Shown: positions 33,578 to 41,890 of the stretch, one piece after another
Layout of the letters: the number at the start of each line of letters is the position of its first letter
How positions within the stretch are numbered: position 1 is the first letter of the stretch
From: Variovorax sp. J22G73
GTDB lineage: Bacteria; Pseudomonadota; Gammaproteobacteria; Burkholderiales; Burkholderiaceae_C
DNA: 64,000 nt
Reading direction: 5' to 3'
Assembly: GCF_030317035.1 (NCBI RefSeq)
Contig: NZ_JASZYK010000004.1
Coordinates: 248,001-312,000, forward strand
The notes under the pieces: generated by a model
What the model saw: the letters and a program-made list of their open reading frames with translations, nothing else
Database searches by the model: none
What the model was told of the DNA's origin: nothing
Translations under genes and position numbers: made by a program

Positions 33578-34519
33578 ATGACAACGCTGTCTGGAGTCTC
33601 TGCCAACCAGCTGGCCGTCGCCAACCCATGGTCGATGGTTCCCCCGCTGGGCAACCTGGATGCCTACATTTCGGCCGCCAACCGCCTGCCGATGCTCACG
33701 CTCGAAGAAGAGCAGGGCTTCGCTCGCAAGTTGCGCGACCAGAACGACCTCGAATCCGCCGGCGCGCTCGTGCTGTCGCACCTGCGGCTCGTGGTGTCCA
33801 TTTCCCGCCAGTACCTGGGCTACGGTCTGCCGCACGGCGACCTGATCCAGGAAGGCAACGTCGGCCTGATGAAGGCCGTGAAGCGCTTCGACCCCGACCA
33901 GGGCGTGCGGCTCGTGAGCTACGCCATGCACTGGATCAAGGCCGAGATCCACGAGTACATCCTGAAGAACTGGCGCATGGTCAAGGTCGCGACGACCAAG
34001 GCCCAGCGCAAGCTGTTCTTCAACCTGCGCTCGATGAAGCAGGGCTTCAAGGCCGACTCGGCCGCGGCCGACAACGGCACGCACCGCGAAACGTTGAGCC
34101 CCGACGAGGTGTCGCAAATGGCGACCCGGCTCAACGTCAAGCCCGAGGAAGTGCTCGAGATGGAAACCCGCCTGTCGGGCGGCGACGTCATGCTCGATCC
34201 GGGCCCGACGGACGACGGCGACGAGGCCTTCGGCCCCATCGCCTACCTGGCCGACGCCACGCAGGAACCGACCGCGCTACTCGAGTCGCAGCAACGTGAC
34301 CGCCTGTCGAGCGACGGCATCGCCACCGCGCTCGAGGCGCTGGACGACCGCAGCCGCCGCATCGTCGAAGAGCGCTGGCTCAAGGTGAATGACGATGGCT
34401 CGGGCGGCATGACGCTGCACGACCTGGCCGATGTGTACGGCGTGAGCGCCGAGCGCATTCGCCAGATCGAAGTCGCCGCCATGAAGAAGATGAAGAAGGC
34501 GCTCGCGGACTACGCGTAA
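33578..34519 (+). CDS. rpoH: Heat-shock sigma factor RpoH (sigma-32)
   Basis: The 313-aa sigma factor directs transcription of chaperone and protease genes. Region 2 is visible in LSHLRLVVSISRQYLGYGLP and DLIQEGNVGLMKAVKRFDP, and the RpoH-specific box in KVATTKAQRKLFFNLRS. Region 4 has YGVSAERIRQIEVAAMKKMK. I chose the ATG at 33578, with SD AAGGAG nine bases upstream; an in-frame ATG at 33551 lies within the -10 box. A CIRCE element overlaps the promoter, so HrcA probably represses this gene. A terminator follows. Confidence 0.96.
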   Translation: MTTLSGVSANQLAVANPWSMVPPLGNLDAYISAANRLPMLTLEEEQGFARKLRDQNDLESAGALVLSHLRLVVSISRQYLGYGLPHGDLIQEGNVGLMKAVKRFDPDQGVRLVSYAMHWIKAEIHEYILKNWRMVKVATTKAQRKLFFNLRSMKQGFKADSAAADNGTHRETLSPDEVSQMATRLNVKPEEVLEMETRLSGGDVMLDPGPTDDGDEAFGPIAYLADATQEPTALLESQQRDRLSSDGIATALEALDDRSRRIVEERWLKVNDDGSGGMTLHDLADVYGVSAERIRQIEVAAMKKMKKALADYA

Positions 34520-34540
34520 GCCTCTTCACTTCAATGAACG

Positions 34541-34564
34541 AAGCCCGGCAATGCCGGGCTTTTT
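34541..34564. terminator. Bidirectional terminator between rpoH and the HEAT-repeat gene
   Basis: AAGCCCGGC pairs with GCCGGGCTT around AAT and a T-run follows (CTTTTTC). The genes on both sides converge on it. It ends at the stop of the minus-strand gene. Confidence 0.88.
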
Positions 34565-35409
34565 CATTTGGAGAGCGTTCGCATCGCCCGCTTGGCGATG
34601 TAGCGGGTCTGGTCGCAGTCCGACTCCGCCACCCAGCGCGCGCACAGACTGTCGACCCATTCGCCCTGGCCGGCCTGGCCCTTGCTCGCGTCGTTCAGCC
34701 AATTGGCCACCGAGTTCTGCACGTAGCGGCTCGGGTCGGCGCGCAGCGGCTCCAGCAACGGCAGCGCGCGCCACGGCTCGGCCTTCAGCGCCTCGATCTG
34801 CGCGCACCACACGCCGCGCGGGCGCGTGAGTTCGCTCGCGAAGCGGCGGATGTTGGGGTCGGCGTCGAACACCCAGGGCTGCAGCAGCGCCAGCGCTTCG
34901 TCGAGCGATGCGATGACCGCGTCGCGCACCGCCATCCATGCAATCTCGCGCACGCCGAAGTGAGGGTCGGCGGCAAAGCGGCGCACGGCCTCGAGCTGCG
35001 CCGGCAGCGGCAGGCCCGACAGCGTGACCCACTGCGCGGCCCAGCAGCGCGCCACGTCGCTGGCATGCGTGGCGAGCCTGTGGGCGACCGCGTCGCGCTC
35101 GCCATGGAGCGCCGCCAGGTCGTAGAGCGCGCGTGCGATGTGCCCGTGGCGCTGCATCGGCTTGAACGCGGCCAGCATGGCCAGCGTGTCCACCAGCCGT
35201 TCGCTTTGCGCATCGAGCCCGATGTGCCCGGCCACGCTGCGCGCCAGCCGTGGCAGCTCGAGCGCCATGAATTCGTTGAGGTTGACGGTTTCGAGCAGCC
35301 CGTCGTTCAGCGCGCCGAGCACCTCGGGCGGAATCAGCGCGATGCGAAAGGCGCCCTTGCGCCCTTTCAGGTGCGCGACCGCGTCGCTGGGAACCACCAC
35401 CGCGTTCAT
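34564..35409 (-). CDS. HEAT-repeat protein of the AlkD-like DNA alkylation repair family
   Basis: This 281-aa protein is helical throughout and resembles HEAT-repeat proteins related to AlkD (segments PHFGVREIAWMAVRD, DADPNIRRFASELTRPRG and RYVQNSVANWLNDASK). AlkD-like enzymes excise bulky alkylated bases, but the catalytic Trp/Asp set cannot be assigned by eye, so a non-enzymatic role is possible. It is the last gene of the oxidase locus, 13 bases after the SCO gene, an unexpected partner for respiratory assembly genes. Confidence 0.75.
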   Translation of the reverse strand: MNAVVVPSDAVAHLKGRKGAFRIALIPPEVLGALNDGLLETVNLNEFMALELPRLARSVAGHIGLDAQSERLVDTLAMLAAFKPMQRHGHIARALYDLAALHGERDAVAHRLATHASDVARCWAAQWVTLSGLPLPAQLEAVRRFAADPHFGVREIAWMAVRDAVIASLDEALALLQPWVFDADPNIRRFASELTRPRGVWCAQIEALKAEPWRALPLLEPLRADPSRYVQNSVANWLNDASKGQAGQGEWVDSLCARWVAESDCDQTRYIAKRAMRTLSK

Positions 35410-35422
35410 CCGCAGGCCCGAC

Positions 35423-36043
35423 TCAGGAAGCCAGCAGCGTCTTCAGGTCGGACACCATCGGCGCCACGCCCGCGCCGTAGCGCGCATAGAGCCGCAGGCG
35501 GCCTTGCGTGTCGTAGACGTAGCTGGCGGCCGAGTGGTCCATCGAGTAGCTGGTCGGCGTCTTGCCGTCGACTTTCTTGTAATAGACCTTGTAGTCCTTG
35601 GCCACGGCGGCGAGCTCGTCGGCCGTGGGAATCAGCGCGACGAAGCTGGGGTCGAACGCGCCCATGTAGGCCTTCAGCACCTCGGGCGTGTCGCGCGCCG
35701 GGTCGACCGTGAGGAACAGCACCTGCAGCTTGTCGCCGTCCTTGCCGAGCTGCTGCTTGACCTGCGCCATCTCGGTCATGGTGGTCGGGCAGACGTCGGG
35801 GCACTGCGCGTAGCCGAAGAACAGCACCACCACCTTGCCCTTGAAGTCGGCCATGGTGCGGACCTTGCCGTCGGCGTCCTTCAGCGAAAAATCTTTCGCG
35901 TAGTCAGCGCCGGTGATGTCGACGGCATTGAAGTTCTGCTTCGCCTCGCCGCTGCACGCCGACAGGCCCAGCCCCAGGCCTGCGCCCGCGCCCACCCAGG
36001 CGGCACCGGTGGCAATCAACTTGAGGGCGTGGCGCTTGTTCAT
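35423..36043 (-). CDS. SCO1/SenC-family copper chaperone
   Basis: This 206-aa periplasmic protein has a signal or lipoprotein leader (GLGLGLSACSGE, possible lipobox Cys) and a thioredoxin fold. The copper-binding Cys pair is in CPDVCPT and the third ligand is the His in YSMDHSAASYVYD. It delivers copper to the CuA site of CtaC. It lies between ctaB and the HEAT-repeat gene in the oxidase locus. The start at 36043 gives a normal leader (MNKRHALKLIATG). Confidence 0.94.
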   Translation of the reverse strand: MNKRHALKLIATGAAWVGAGAGLGLGLSACSGEAKQNFNAVDITGADYAKDFSLKDADGKVRTMADFKGKVVVLFFGYAQCPDVCPTTMTEMAQVKQQLGKDGDKLQVLFLTVDPARDTPEVLKAYMGAFDPSFVALIPTADELAAVAKDYKVYYKKVDGKTPTSYSMDHSAASYVYDTQGRLRLYARYGAGVAPMVSDLKTLLAS

Positions 36044-36054
36044 GGAAAAGATGT

Positions 36055-36960
36055 TCAACGAAGGTAGTGGTCGACGAGCAGCGCCAGGAACAGCACGCTC
36101 AGGTGGATCAGCGAAAACCTGAAGGTCTTGCGCGCCAGCGTGTCCGAGTAGTTGCGCCACAGCGCGAACGCGTAGCCGGTGAAGCCGATGCTCACCACCA
36201 CCGCGACCGCGAGGTACAGCCAGCCGCTCATGCCGTAGATGAAGGGCATCAGGCAGGCCGCGAAAAGAATGAAGGTGTACAGCAGCACCTGCAGCCGCGT
36301 GAACTCGTTGCCGTGCGTGACCGGCAGCATCGGCAGGCCGGCCTTGCGGTAGTCCTCGACACGGTAGAGCGCCAGCGCCCAGAAGTGCGGCGGCGTCCAC
36401 AGGAAGATGATGAGGAAAAGAATGAGCGCCTCGGGGCCCACGTCGCCCGTCATCGCGGCCCAGCCCAGCACCGGCGGCATCGCGCCCGAGGCGCCGCCGA
36501 TCACGATGTTCTGCGGCGTCAGCGGCTTCAGGATGACGGTGTAGATCACCGCGTAGCCCACGAAGGTGGCAAAGGTCAGCCACATGGTCAGCGGGTTGAC
36601 CGTGAACCACAGCAGCACCGAGCCCGCCGCGCACAGCAGCGCCGAGAACACCAGCGCCTGCATGTCGCTGAGCTGGCCGCGCGCGGTGGGACGCCAGGCG
36701 GTGCGCTTCATCTTCGCGTCGATGCCCTTCTCGACCAGGCAATTGAACGCTGCCGCCGCGCCCGCCACCAGCCAGATGCCGATGCAGGCCAGCACGCCGC
36801 GCTGCACGTCGGCCCAGCTCGGCAGGCCGGGCACGGCCAGCACCATGCCGATGAGCGCGCAGAACACGATCAGCTGCACCACGCGCGGCTTGGTCAGCGC
36901 GTAGAACTGGCGCAGCACGTTCGCGGTGCTGGTTTGCTGAACGGGAATCGGGGTACTCAT
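36055..36960 (-). CDS. ctaB: Protoheme IX farnesyltransferase (heme O synthase)
   Basis: CtaB adds a farnesyl group to heme b to make heme O, the precursor of heme A. The 301-aa protein has about nine spans and starts with LTKPRVVQLIVFCALIGM; the prenyl-diphosphate motif is NCLVEKGIDAKMKRT, followed by TVILKPLTPQNIVIGGASGA. It is 55 bases downstream of ctaA, the next enzyme, and 11 bases upstream of the SCO gene. A further upstream in-frame start (37092) overlaps ctaA and was rejected. Confidence 0.96.
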   Translation of the reverse strand: MSTPIPVQQTSTANVLRQFYALTKPRVVQLIVFCALIGMVLAVPGLPSWADVQRGVLACIGIWLVAGAAAAFNCLVEKGIDAKMKRTAWRPTARGQLSDMQALVFSALLCAAGSVLLWFTVNPLTMWLTFATFVGYAVIYTVILKPLTPQNIVIGGASGAMPPVLGWAAMTGDVGPEALILFLIIFLWTPPHFWALALYRVEDYRKAGLPMLPVTHGNEFTRLQVLLYTFILFAACLMPFIYGMSGWLYLAVAVVVSIGFTGYAFALWRNYSDTLARKTFRFSLIHLSVLFLALLVDHYLR

Positions 36961-37015
36961 TTGAAAAACTTCGCGCTGCGCGCTGCGGCGTTCGCCTTGG
37001 GAACGGCCATGCAGC

Positions 37016-38242
37016 TCACGCAGTGGCCTTTCTTGGGTTGTTGTTGCGACCGCCTGCATTGTCACTGGCATGCGCGGTCCGCAGCGACGCATCGCGGCGG
37101 CTCTCGCACAGCGCCCAGGTCAACACCACGGCCAGCGCCGCGGCACCGCCGGTGTGCAGCACGGCCGCTGCCAGCGGCCAGCCGAGCAGCACGTTGCCCA
37201 GGCCGGTGGCCAGCTGCAGCAGCGCCAGGCCGGCGAGCCAGTGCGCCTGCGGGCGCAGCGTGCCGATGCGCCGCAGTCGCCACGCCAGCACGCCGAGCGC
37301 GACGAACACGGCATAGGCCATCAGCCGGTGCGCGTAATGGATGGCGGTGAGCGCGGAAAAATCGAGCGGTTGGCCTTCGCCGGTCACGCCCAGGTGACGC
37401 CATATTTCAAAGCCCTGCGCGAAATTCATCGCCGGCCACCAGCTGTCCTGGCAGGTCGGGAACTGCGTGCACGCCAGCACCGCGTAGTTGGTGCTGACCC
37501 AGCCGCCGAGCGCAATCTGCAACACCAGGAGCACGGTGGTCACGACAAGGCCGTTGCGCAGCGCGGGCGACACGGGCGTCGGCAGCCGTTGCGCGGCGGC
37601 CTGGCGGTAGTGCACGGCCTGGATGCAGAGCAGCGCGAGCAGCACCACGGCGCCCAGCAGGTGCAGCGTGACGATCGCGGGAAACAGCTTCCAGGTGACG
37701 GTGAGCGCGCCGAAGGCGCCCTGCAGGCAGACCCACGCCAGCGTGAACGCGGGCCACCAGGCGCTCAGCGTCGCATGATGTGAAGGATGCCCACCGTCGC
37801 TCGAGGGCGGCGGCGCGCGGCGCTGCCGGCGGCGCACGATCCAGGTCGCGCCCGCGAGCGTGAGGATCAGCACGCCCACGCCGGTCGCCAGGTAGCGGTG
37901 AACCATCTCGACCCAGGCCTTGCCGTGCGTGACCGGCCCGGTCGGCTGGGCGGCCTGCGCCATGGCGATTTCATGGCGCGCACCGGCCGGGCTGGCGTTG
38001 CCGTAGCAGCCGGGCCAGTCGGGGCAGCCCAGGCCCGAATCGGTGAGCCGCGTGAAGGCGCCGAACAGCGTCAGGTCGAAGGTGAGGAACAGCGTGAGCA
38101 CGGTGAGCGCGTGCAGCCGGCGCGCCGGCCCGGCGCCCGCGTTGCGGCGCCACACCCACACCAGCGGGCCGAGCGCAATCAGCACGCCCGCGGCCATGAG
38201 CCAGGCGATGGGCGTCAGATCGTAGAGCGAGCTCGTGTCCAT
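37016..38242 (-). CDS. ctaA: Heme A synthase (COX15/CtaA)
   Basis: CtaA oxidises the C8 methyl of heme O to form heme A for cytochrome aa3. The 408-aa protein has about eight membrane spans in two four-helix bundles, with conserved His in EMVHRYLATGVG and in YAHRLMAYAVFV, and FGAFTRLTDSGLGCPDWPGCYG near the N-terminus. The C-terminal tail (SDNAGGRNNNPRKATA) is unconserved. It precedes ctaB in the same operon. Confidence 0.96.
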   Translation of the reverse strand: MDTSSLYDLTPIAWLMAAGVLIALGPLVWVWRRNAGAGPARRLHALTVLTLFLTFDLTLFGAFTRLTDSGLGCPDWPGCYGNASPAGARHEIAMAQAAQPTGPVTHGKAWVEMVHRYLATGVGVLILTLAGATWIVRRRQRRAPPPSSDGGHPSHHATLSAWWPAFTLAWVCLQGAFGALTVTWKLFPAIVTLHLLGAVVLLALLCIQAVHYRQAAAQRLPTPVSPALRNGLVVTTVLLVLQIALGGWVSTNYAVLACTQFPTCQDSWWPAMNFAQGFEIWRHLGVTGEGQPLDFSALTAIHYAHRLMAYAVFVALGVLAWRLRRIGTLRPQAHWLAGLALLQLATGLGNVLLGWPLAAAVLHTGGAAALAVVLTWALCESRRDASLRTAHASDNAGGRNNNPRKATA

Positions 38243-38252
38243 GCGGCGTCTC

Positions 38253-38933
38253 TCAGCGGCCCGGTTCGTCCCACGACGCGGAGGCGCGCAGCAGGCGGTC
38301 GAGGTCGCGCTTGGCGCGGCTGGCGCCGGCGGCGTCCATGCGGGCGGGGAAACGCATCATCCAGTTGCCCATGGGATCGACCACGTAGAGGTGCTCGGCC
38401 AGGCTGTGGCCCGACACGGGCGCCAGCCACCTGGCGATCTGCTCGGCCGGCACGCGCAGCACGGTGGCGCCGCGCAGCCCGTTGTCCAGCCGCTCGGGCA
38501 CGGGAGCGGCGTCGCTCACGAGCCAGACGCGGTCCATGCGGTCTTTTTCGCGGCCCAGGCTCTCGCGCAGCTGGCGCTGCAGGTACAGCTGCTGCTCGCA
38601 CAGCGCATCGCAGGCCGCATCGGCCACGGCCACCAGCAGCCACTGGCCCTTGAGCGTGGCGAAGTCCACGGGTGCGCCGCTGCGGTCGGTGGCAACCAGC
38701 TTGGGAAGCTCGTGCTGCGGGTCGATCAGCTCGCCGTACACGCTGCGGCCTTCGGGCCGGATCACGTAGTACGTGAAGTACGAGGCAATGACCGGCGCCG
38801 CGCACATCAGCATCACCGCGACCATCTTCCAGCGCCCGGTGACCGTGCGCCGGCCCTCGGCCCCGTCGAGCGCCTGGTTGGGCGACGGCATCGAATGCAC
38901 CGTCAGGCCCAGCGGCTCGTCAGAAGCGGCCAT
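38253..38933 (-). CDS. Thioredoxin-fold-like membrane protein of the oxidase locus
   Basis: This 226-aa protein has one N-terminal membrane span (about 37-56, KMVAVMLMCAAPVIASYFTY) and a periplasmic domain. The domain includes LKGQWLLVAVADAACDALCEQQLYL, in which ACDALC matches the position of the SCO CxxxC motif, and an AEHLYVVDPMGNWMMRF segment. It looks like a diverged SCO relative that may handle copper or thiols. It lies between surf1, whose end it overlaps, and ctaA. No enzymatic function is established to my knowledge. Confidence 0.8.
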   Translation of the reverse strand: MAASDEPLGLTVHSMPSPNQALDGAEGRRTVTGRWKMVAVMLMCAAPVIASYFTYYVIRPEGRSVYGELIDPQHELPKLVATDRSGAPVDFATLKGQWLLVAVADAACDALCEQQLYLQRQLRESLGREKDRMDRVWLVSDAAPVPERLDNGLRGATVLRVPAEQIARWLAPVSGHSLAEHLYVVDPMGNWMMRFPARMDAAGASRAKRDLDRLLRASASWDEPGR

Positions 38934-39795
38934 CGCGTGCGCGGCGCCTTGAGCGGAAGAAGGGTGTGATGAATTGGAACCAGACATAGAGGATGACGAC
39001 GAGGGCCGACAGGCCGAACCACTGGAATGCGTAACCGTAGTGCCTCTCCAGGCCCAGCGCCGGGGCCGGCCAGTCGCGCTGCAGGCCCTCGGAGGCCGCA
39101 CCGGTCTGCTGCAGCGACACGTCGGTGCGCAGCGGCTGCTTGGTCTCGGCGCGGAAGGCCTCCAGGTCGAGATTTTGCCGGATGGGCGAATACCCTTCGA
39201 CGGCCGCTGTTGCACTGGCAGGCGGGGAGGCCGGCGCGGTGGCAGGCGCGGAAGCTGCGGCGGTGGGTGCCGATGCCGCGGCGGCCGGTGAGGGCGTGGA
39301 CGTGCCCAGCTCCAGCAGGTGGCTGGGCGGTGCCTCGATCAGCCCCGTGACCTCCACGATGCCTGCCGGCGTTTCGACGGCGCCCAGCTGCGTGCGGTCG
39401 ACGAAGTTGCGCTGGACCCAGCCGCGCTGGACCATCACCGTCTGCTCGGTGCCCTCCAGCGCGAAGGGTGTCAGCACATAGAAGCCGGGCGTGCCGTGCA
39501 TCTGGCGGTTGTCCAGGTACACGGTCTGCGGCGTGAGCCACAGGCCGCGCAGGCGCACCGGCCGGTGCAGCGCGTCGGTGGCCTTGTCCATGGCCAGGAA
39601 CTCGGCCTGCGTGAGCGGCGGCTTGAGCTTCTGGGCGTCGATGCTGGCCTGCAGCGCTTCCTTCTGGGCTGCGCGCGAAAGTTGCCAGCGGCCGAGCGAC
39701 ACGGTGGCGGCCACCGTCAGCACGGCGGCAAGGGTGATCACCCAGAAGCGGCCCGGGCGGCGCCGTTCTTCGGGGTACAGGGGTTCGGGAGTCAC
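38920..39795 (-). CDS. SURF1-family cytochrome oxidase assembly protein
   Basis: This 291-aa protein helps insert heme A into oxidase subunit I. Membrane spans lie near both ends (RFWVITLAAVLTVAATVSLG and GLSALVVILYVWFQF), with the family motifs GRWQLSRAAQK, VYLDNRQMHGTPGFYVLTP and VQRGWVQRN between. An Ala/Pro/Ser-rich insertion of about 35 residues (39195-39300) interrupts the periplasmic domain. No ATG fits; a GTG at 39795 gives a normal N-terminus with a weak SD. The DUF2909 gene starts 36 bases away in the other direction. Confidence 0.9.
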   Translation of the reverse strand: MTPEPLYPEERRRPGRFWVITLAAVLTVAATVSLGRWQLSRAAQKEALQASIDAQKLKPPLTQAEFLAMDKATDALHRPVRLRGLWLTPQTVYLDNRQMHGTPGFYVLTPFALEGTEQTVMVQRGWVQRNFVDRTQLGAVETPAGIVEVTGLIEAPPSHLLELGTSTPSPAAAASAPTAAASAPATAPASPPASATAAVEGYSPIRQNLDLEAFRAETKQPLRTDVSLQQTGAASEGLQRDWPAPALGLERHYGYAFQWFGLSALVVILYVWFQFITPFFRSRRRARDGRF

Positions 39796-39831
39796 TGGAT
39801 GGGGCGAGGCCTGCGGCCGATAATGCGGGTC

Positions 39832-40053
39832 ATGAAATATTTCGTCGCCCTGGTGTTCCTGGGCATCTTCGCGAGCCTCGCGTTTGCCCTGTACTTCATG
39901 CTGAAGGACGGGCGCAACGGGCGCGCCAAGAGCGGCGGCATGGCGCGCGCCCTCACCTTTCGGATCGGCCTGTCGGTGTTTTTGTTCCTCTGCATGCTGC
40001 TCGCCTGGAAACTCGGCTACATCCAGCCCACCGGACTCCCGCTCGGCAAGTAG
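39832..40053 (+). CDS. DUF2909 twin-transmembrane protein
   Basis: This 73-aa protein has two hydrophobic spans (FVALVFLGIFASLAFALYFM and IGLSVFLFLCMLLAWKLGYI) around a basic loop (KDGRNGRAKSGG). It is regularly found in betaproteobacterial oxidase loci and has no known function. It is the only plus-strand gene in this oxidase locus. An in-frame ATG three codons earlier (39823) is equally possible. A terminator shared with ctaE follows. Confidence 0.85.
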   Translation: MKYFVALVFLGIFASLAFALYFMLKDGRNGRAKSGGMARALTFRIGLSVFLFLCMLLAWKLGYIQPTGLPLGK

Positions 40054-40080
40054 ATGGTGCTCGTTCCACGAGAACCATGA

Positions 40081-40104
40081 AAAAGGCGCCTTCCGGCGCC
40101 TTTT
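40081..40104. terminator. Bidirectional terminator between DUF2909 gene and ctaE
   Basis: AAAAGGCGCC-TTCC-GGCGCCTTTT is a perfect 10-bp stem with tetraloop, preceded by A and followed by T residues. It lies after the plus-strand DUF2909 gene and after ctaE on the minus strand. If it works in that direction, surf1 and the genes beyond may need their own promoter. Confidence 0.92.
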
Positions 40105-40127
40105 TTGTGGAATGCCGCGGGGTTCGC

Positions 40128-41009
40128 TCAAAGCCAGTAAACCAGCATGTAGAGGCCGAGCCAGACCACGTCCACGAAGTGCCAGTACCAGGCGGCGCCC
40201 TCGAAGCCGAAGTGGCGCTCCGGCGTGAAGTGGCCCTTTTGCAGCCGCAGCGTGATGAACAGCAGCATCAGCATGCCGATGAACACGTGCAGGCCGTGGA
40301 AGCCGGTCAGCATGAAGAAGGTCGAACCGTAGGTGCCCGAGCTGAGCTTCAGGTTCAGCTCGGTGTACAGGTGGTGGTACTCGTAGCCCTGCACACCCAG
40401 GAAGACGATGCCCAGCAGCACGGTGAGCCACATGAAGCGGATGGTCTGTGCGCGGTGGCCTGCACGCAGCGCGTGGTGGGCAATGGTGAGCGTCACGCCC
40501 GAGCTCAGCAGCAGCGCGGTGTTGATCGTGGGCAGCCAGAACGGACCCACCGTCTGGAAGGGCTCGACGATGCCGGCCGGCGAACCCGTCACGCCGGCGG
40601 CCACGCTGGGCCACACGGCCTTGAAGTCGGGCCAGAGGATCGCGTTGTCCAGGCTACCGAGCGTGGGCAGCGCGTGGGTGCGGGCCCACCACAGCGCGGT
40701 GAAGAAGGCGCCGAAGAACATCACTTCCGAGAAGATGAACCAGCTCATGCTCCAGCGGAACGAGAGGTCGATCTTGTGGCCGTACTGGCCGCTCTCGCTC
40801 TCGCCGATGGCGGTGCGGAACCACACGAACAGCGTGCCGAGCCAGACCACCATGCCCACCAGCAGCGACCAGGCGCCCCAGGCGTGCCCGTTGATCCATT
40901 GCGCGGCGCCCAGGATCACGAAGAAAAGGCCGATCGCGGCCGAGACCGGATAGGCCGACGGTCCGGGCACGAAGTAGTAGGGCGTGGTGCCGTGGGTGGT
41001 TGAACTCAT
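40128..41009 (-). CDS. ctaE: Cytochrome c oxidase subunit III
   Basis: This 293-aa core subunit of the aa3 oxidase has seven membrane spans. Conserved segments are FRWSMSWFIFSEVMFFGAFF with the family Glu, FFMLTGFHGLHVFIGM, and the ending AAWYWHFVDVVWLGLYMLVYWL (which spans the last helix). It follows ctaG after 84 bases. A DUF2970 gene often found between ctaG and ctaE in this group does not fit in that gap. Confidence 0.97.
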   Translation of the reverse strand: MSSTTHGTTPYYFVPGPSAYPVSAAIGLFFVILGAAQWINGHAWGAWSLLVGMVVWLGTLFVWFRTAIGESESGQYGHKIDLSFRWSMSWFIFSEVMFFGAFFTALWWARTHALPTLGSLDNAILWPDFKAVWPSVAAGVTGSPAGIVEPFQTVGPFWLPTINTALLLSSGVTLTIAHHALRAGHRAQTIRFMWLTVLLGIVFLGVQGYEYHHLYTELNLKLSSGTYGSTFFMLTGFHGLHVFIGMLMLLFITLRLQKGHFTPERHFGFEGAAWYWHFVDVVWLGLYMLVYWL

Positions 41010-41093
41010 ATCAGCTCCTGGCTTTCTTTCTTCTCTCGATTCGGAAAATTCTGCTTGTCGTGGGTTGCTGCTTCGCTGGCTGCCGGCCGCCGG

Positions 41094-41720
41094 CTACGAG
41101 CGCGGCTCGGTCGCCGCGCCCGACACGGCCGCCACCGGCGCCGCGGGCGTCTTGCCGCCCACCTCGAAGAAGGTGTACGACAGCGTGATGGTCTTCACGT
41201 CCTTCGAGATCTTGGGGTCGATCACGAACGCGACCGGCCACTGCTTCTTCTCGCCCGGGTCGAGCGTGTACTGGTTGAAGCAGAAGCACTCGAGCTTGTT
41301 GAAGTACGGCGCGGCCTGCTGCGGCGCGTAGCTCGGAATGGCCTGCGCGGCCATGCGGCGGTTCTGCACGTTCTGGAACTCGTACATCACCGTGTTGAGC
41401 TGGCCCGGGTGCACCTGGATGGTCCGCTCCGCGGGCTTGAAGTCCCACAGGCCGCCGCGCACGTTGGAGTCGAACTCCACGGTGATGGTGCGGGTCATGT
41501 CGACCTGCGTGTTGTCGGGCACGCGCACGTTCTTGCCGCCGCTGGCGCCGCCGGGCACCTCGAGCTCGGAGAGCGCGAGGATGTTGATGCCGGTCATCTC
41601 GCAGATGGCGCGGTACATCGGGACCAGCGCGTAGCCGAAGGCGAACATGCCGCAGGCCACCACGGCCAGCTTGCCGACCATGCGGACGTTGGCGCGCCGG
41701 ATGCGTTGACCGAGGCTCAT
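41094..41720 (-). CDS. ctaG: Cytochrome c oxidase assembly protein CtaG (Cox11)
   Basis: Cox11 supplies copper to the CuB centre of subunit I. The 208-aa protein has one N-terminal membrane span (MVGKLAVVACGMFAFGYALV) and a periplasmic beta domain. The copper-binding motif is CFCFN in KLECFCFNQYTLDPGEKKQW, and FFEVGGK precedes the C-terminus. It is preceded by the small assembly gene and followed by ctaE. Confidence 0.96.
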   Translation of the reverse strand: MSLGQRIRRANVRMVGKLAVVACGMFAFGYALVPMYRAICEMTGINILALSELEVPGGASGGKNVRVPDNTQVDMTRTITVEFDSNVRGGLWDFKPAERTIQVHPGQLNTVMYEFQNVQNRRMAAQAIPSYAPQQAAPYFNKLECFCFNQYTLDPGEKKQWPVAFVIDPKISKDVKTITLSYTFFEVGGKTPAAPVAAVSGAATEPRS

Positions 41721-41757
41721 GCGTGTGCTCCCGTTCGTTGCGTGCGTGAATGCCGGC

Positions 41758-41871
41758 TCAGCGACCGCTGAACCAGACCATGCGCACGATGAAGCCGACG
41801 AAGAACACCACGGCGATGGAAGCCAGCGTGAGGCCCATGCGGCGGTTGTTGCGTTTCTGCTCGGGTGTCAT
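41758..41871 (-). CDS. Small oxidase assembly protein (37 aa, one membrane span)
   Basis: A short open frame between ctaD and ctaG encodes 37 residues. It starts MTPEQKRNNRRMGLTL, then has a hydrophobic helix ASIAVVFFVGFIV, and ends RMVWFSGR before TGA. Length, charge pattern and position match the 'cytochrome oxidase small assembly protein' often annotated here in Burkholderiales. It is 19 bases downstream of ctaD and 37 bases upstream of ctaG. Its biochemical role is not known. Confidence 0.85.
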   Translation of the reverse strand: MTPEQKRNNRRMGLTLASIAVVFFVGFIVRMVWFSGR

Positions 41872-41890
41872 CGTGCGAAGGCTTGTTCGA

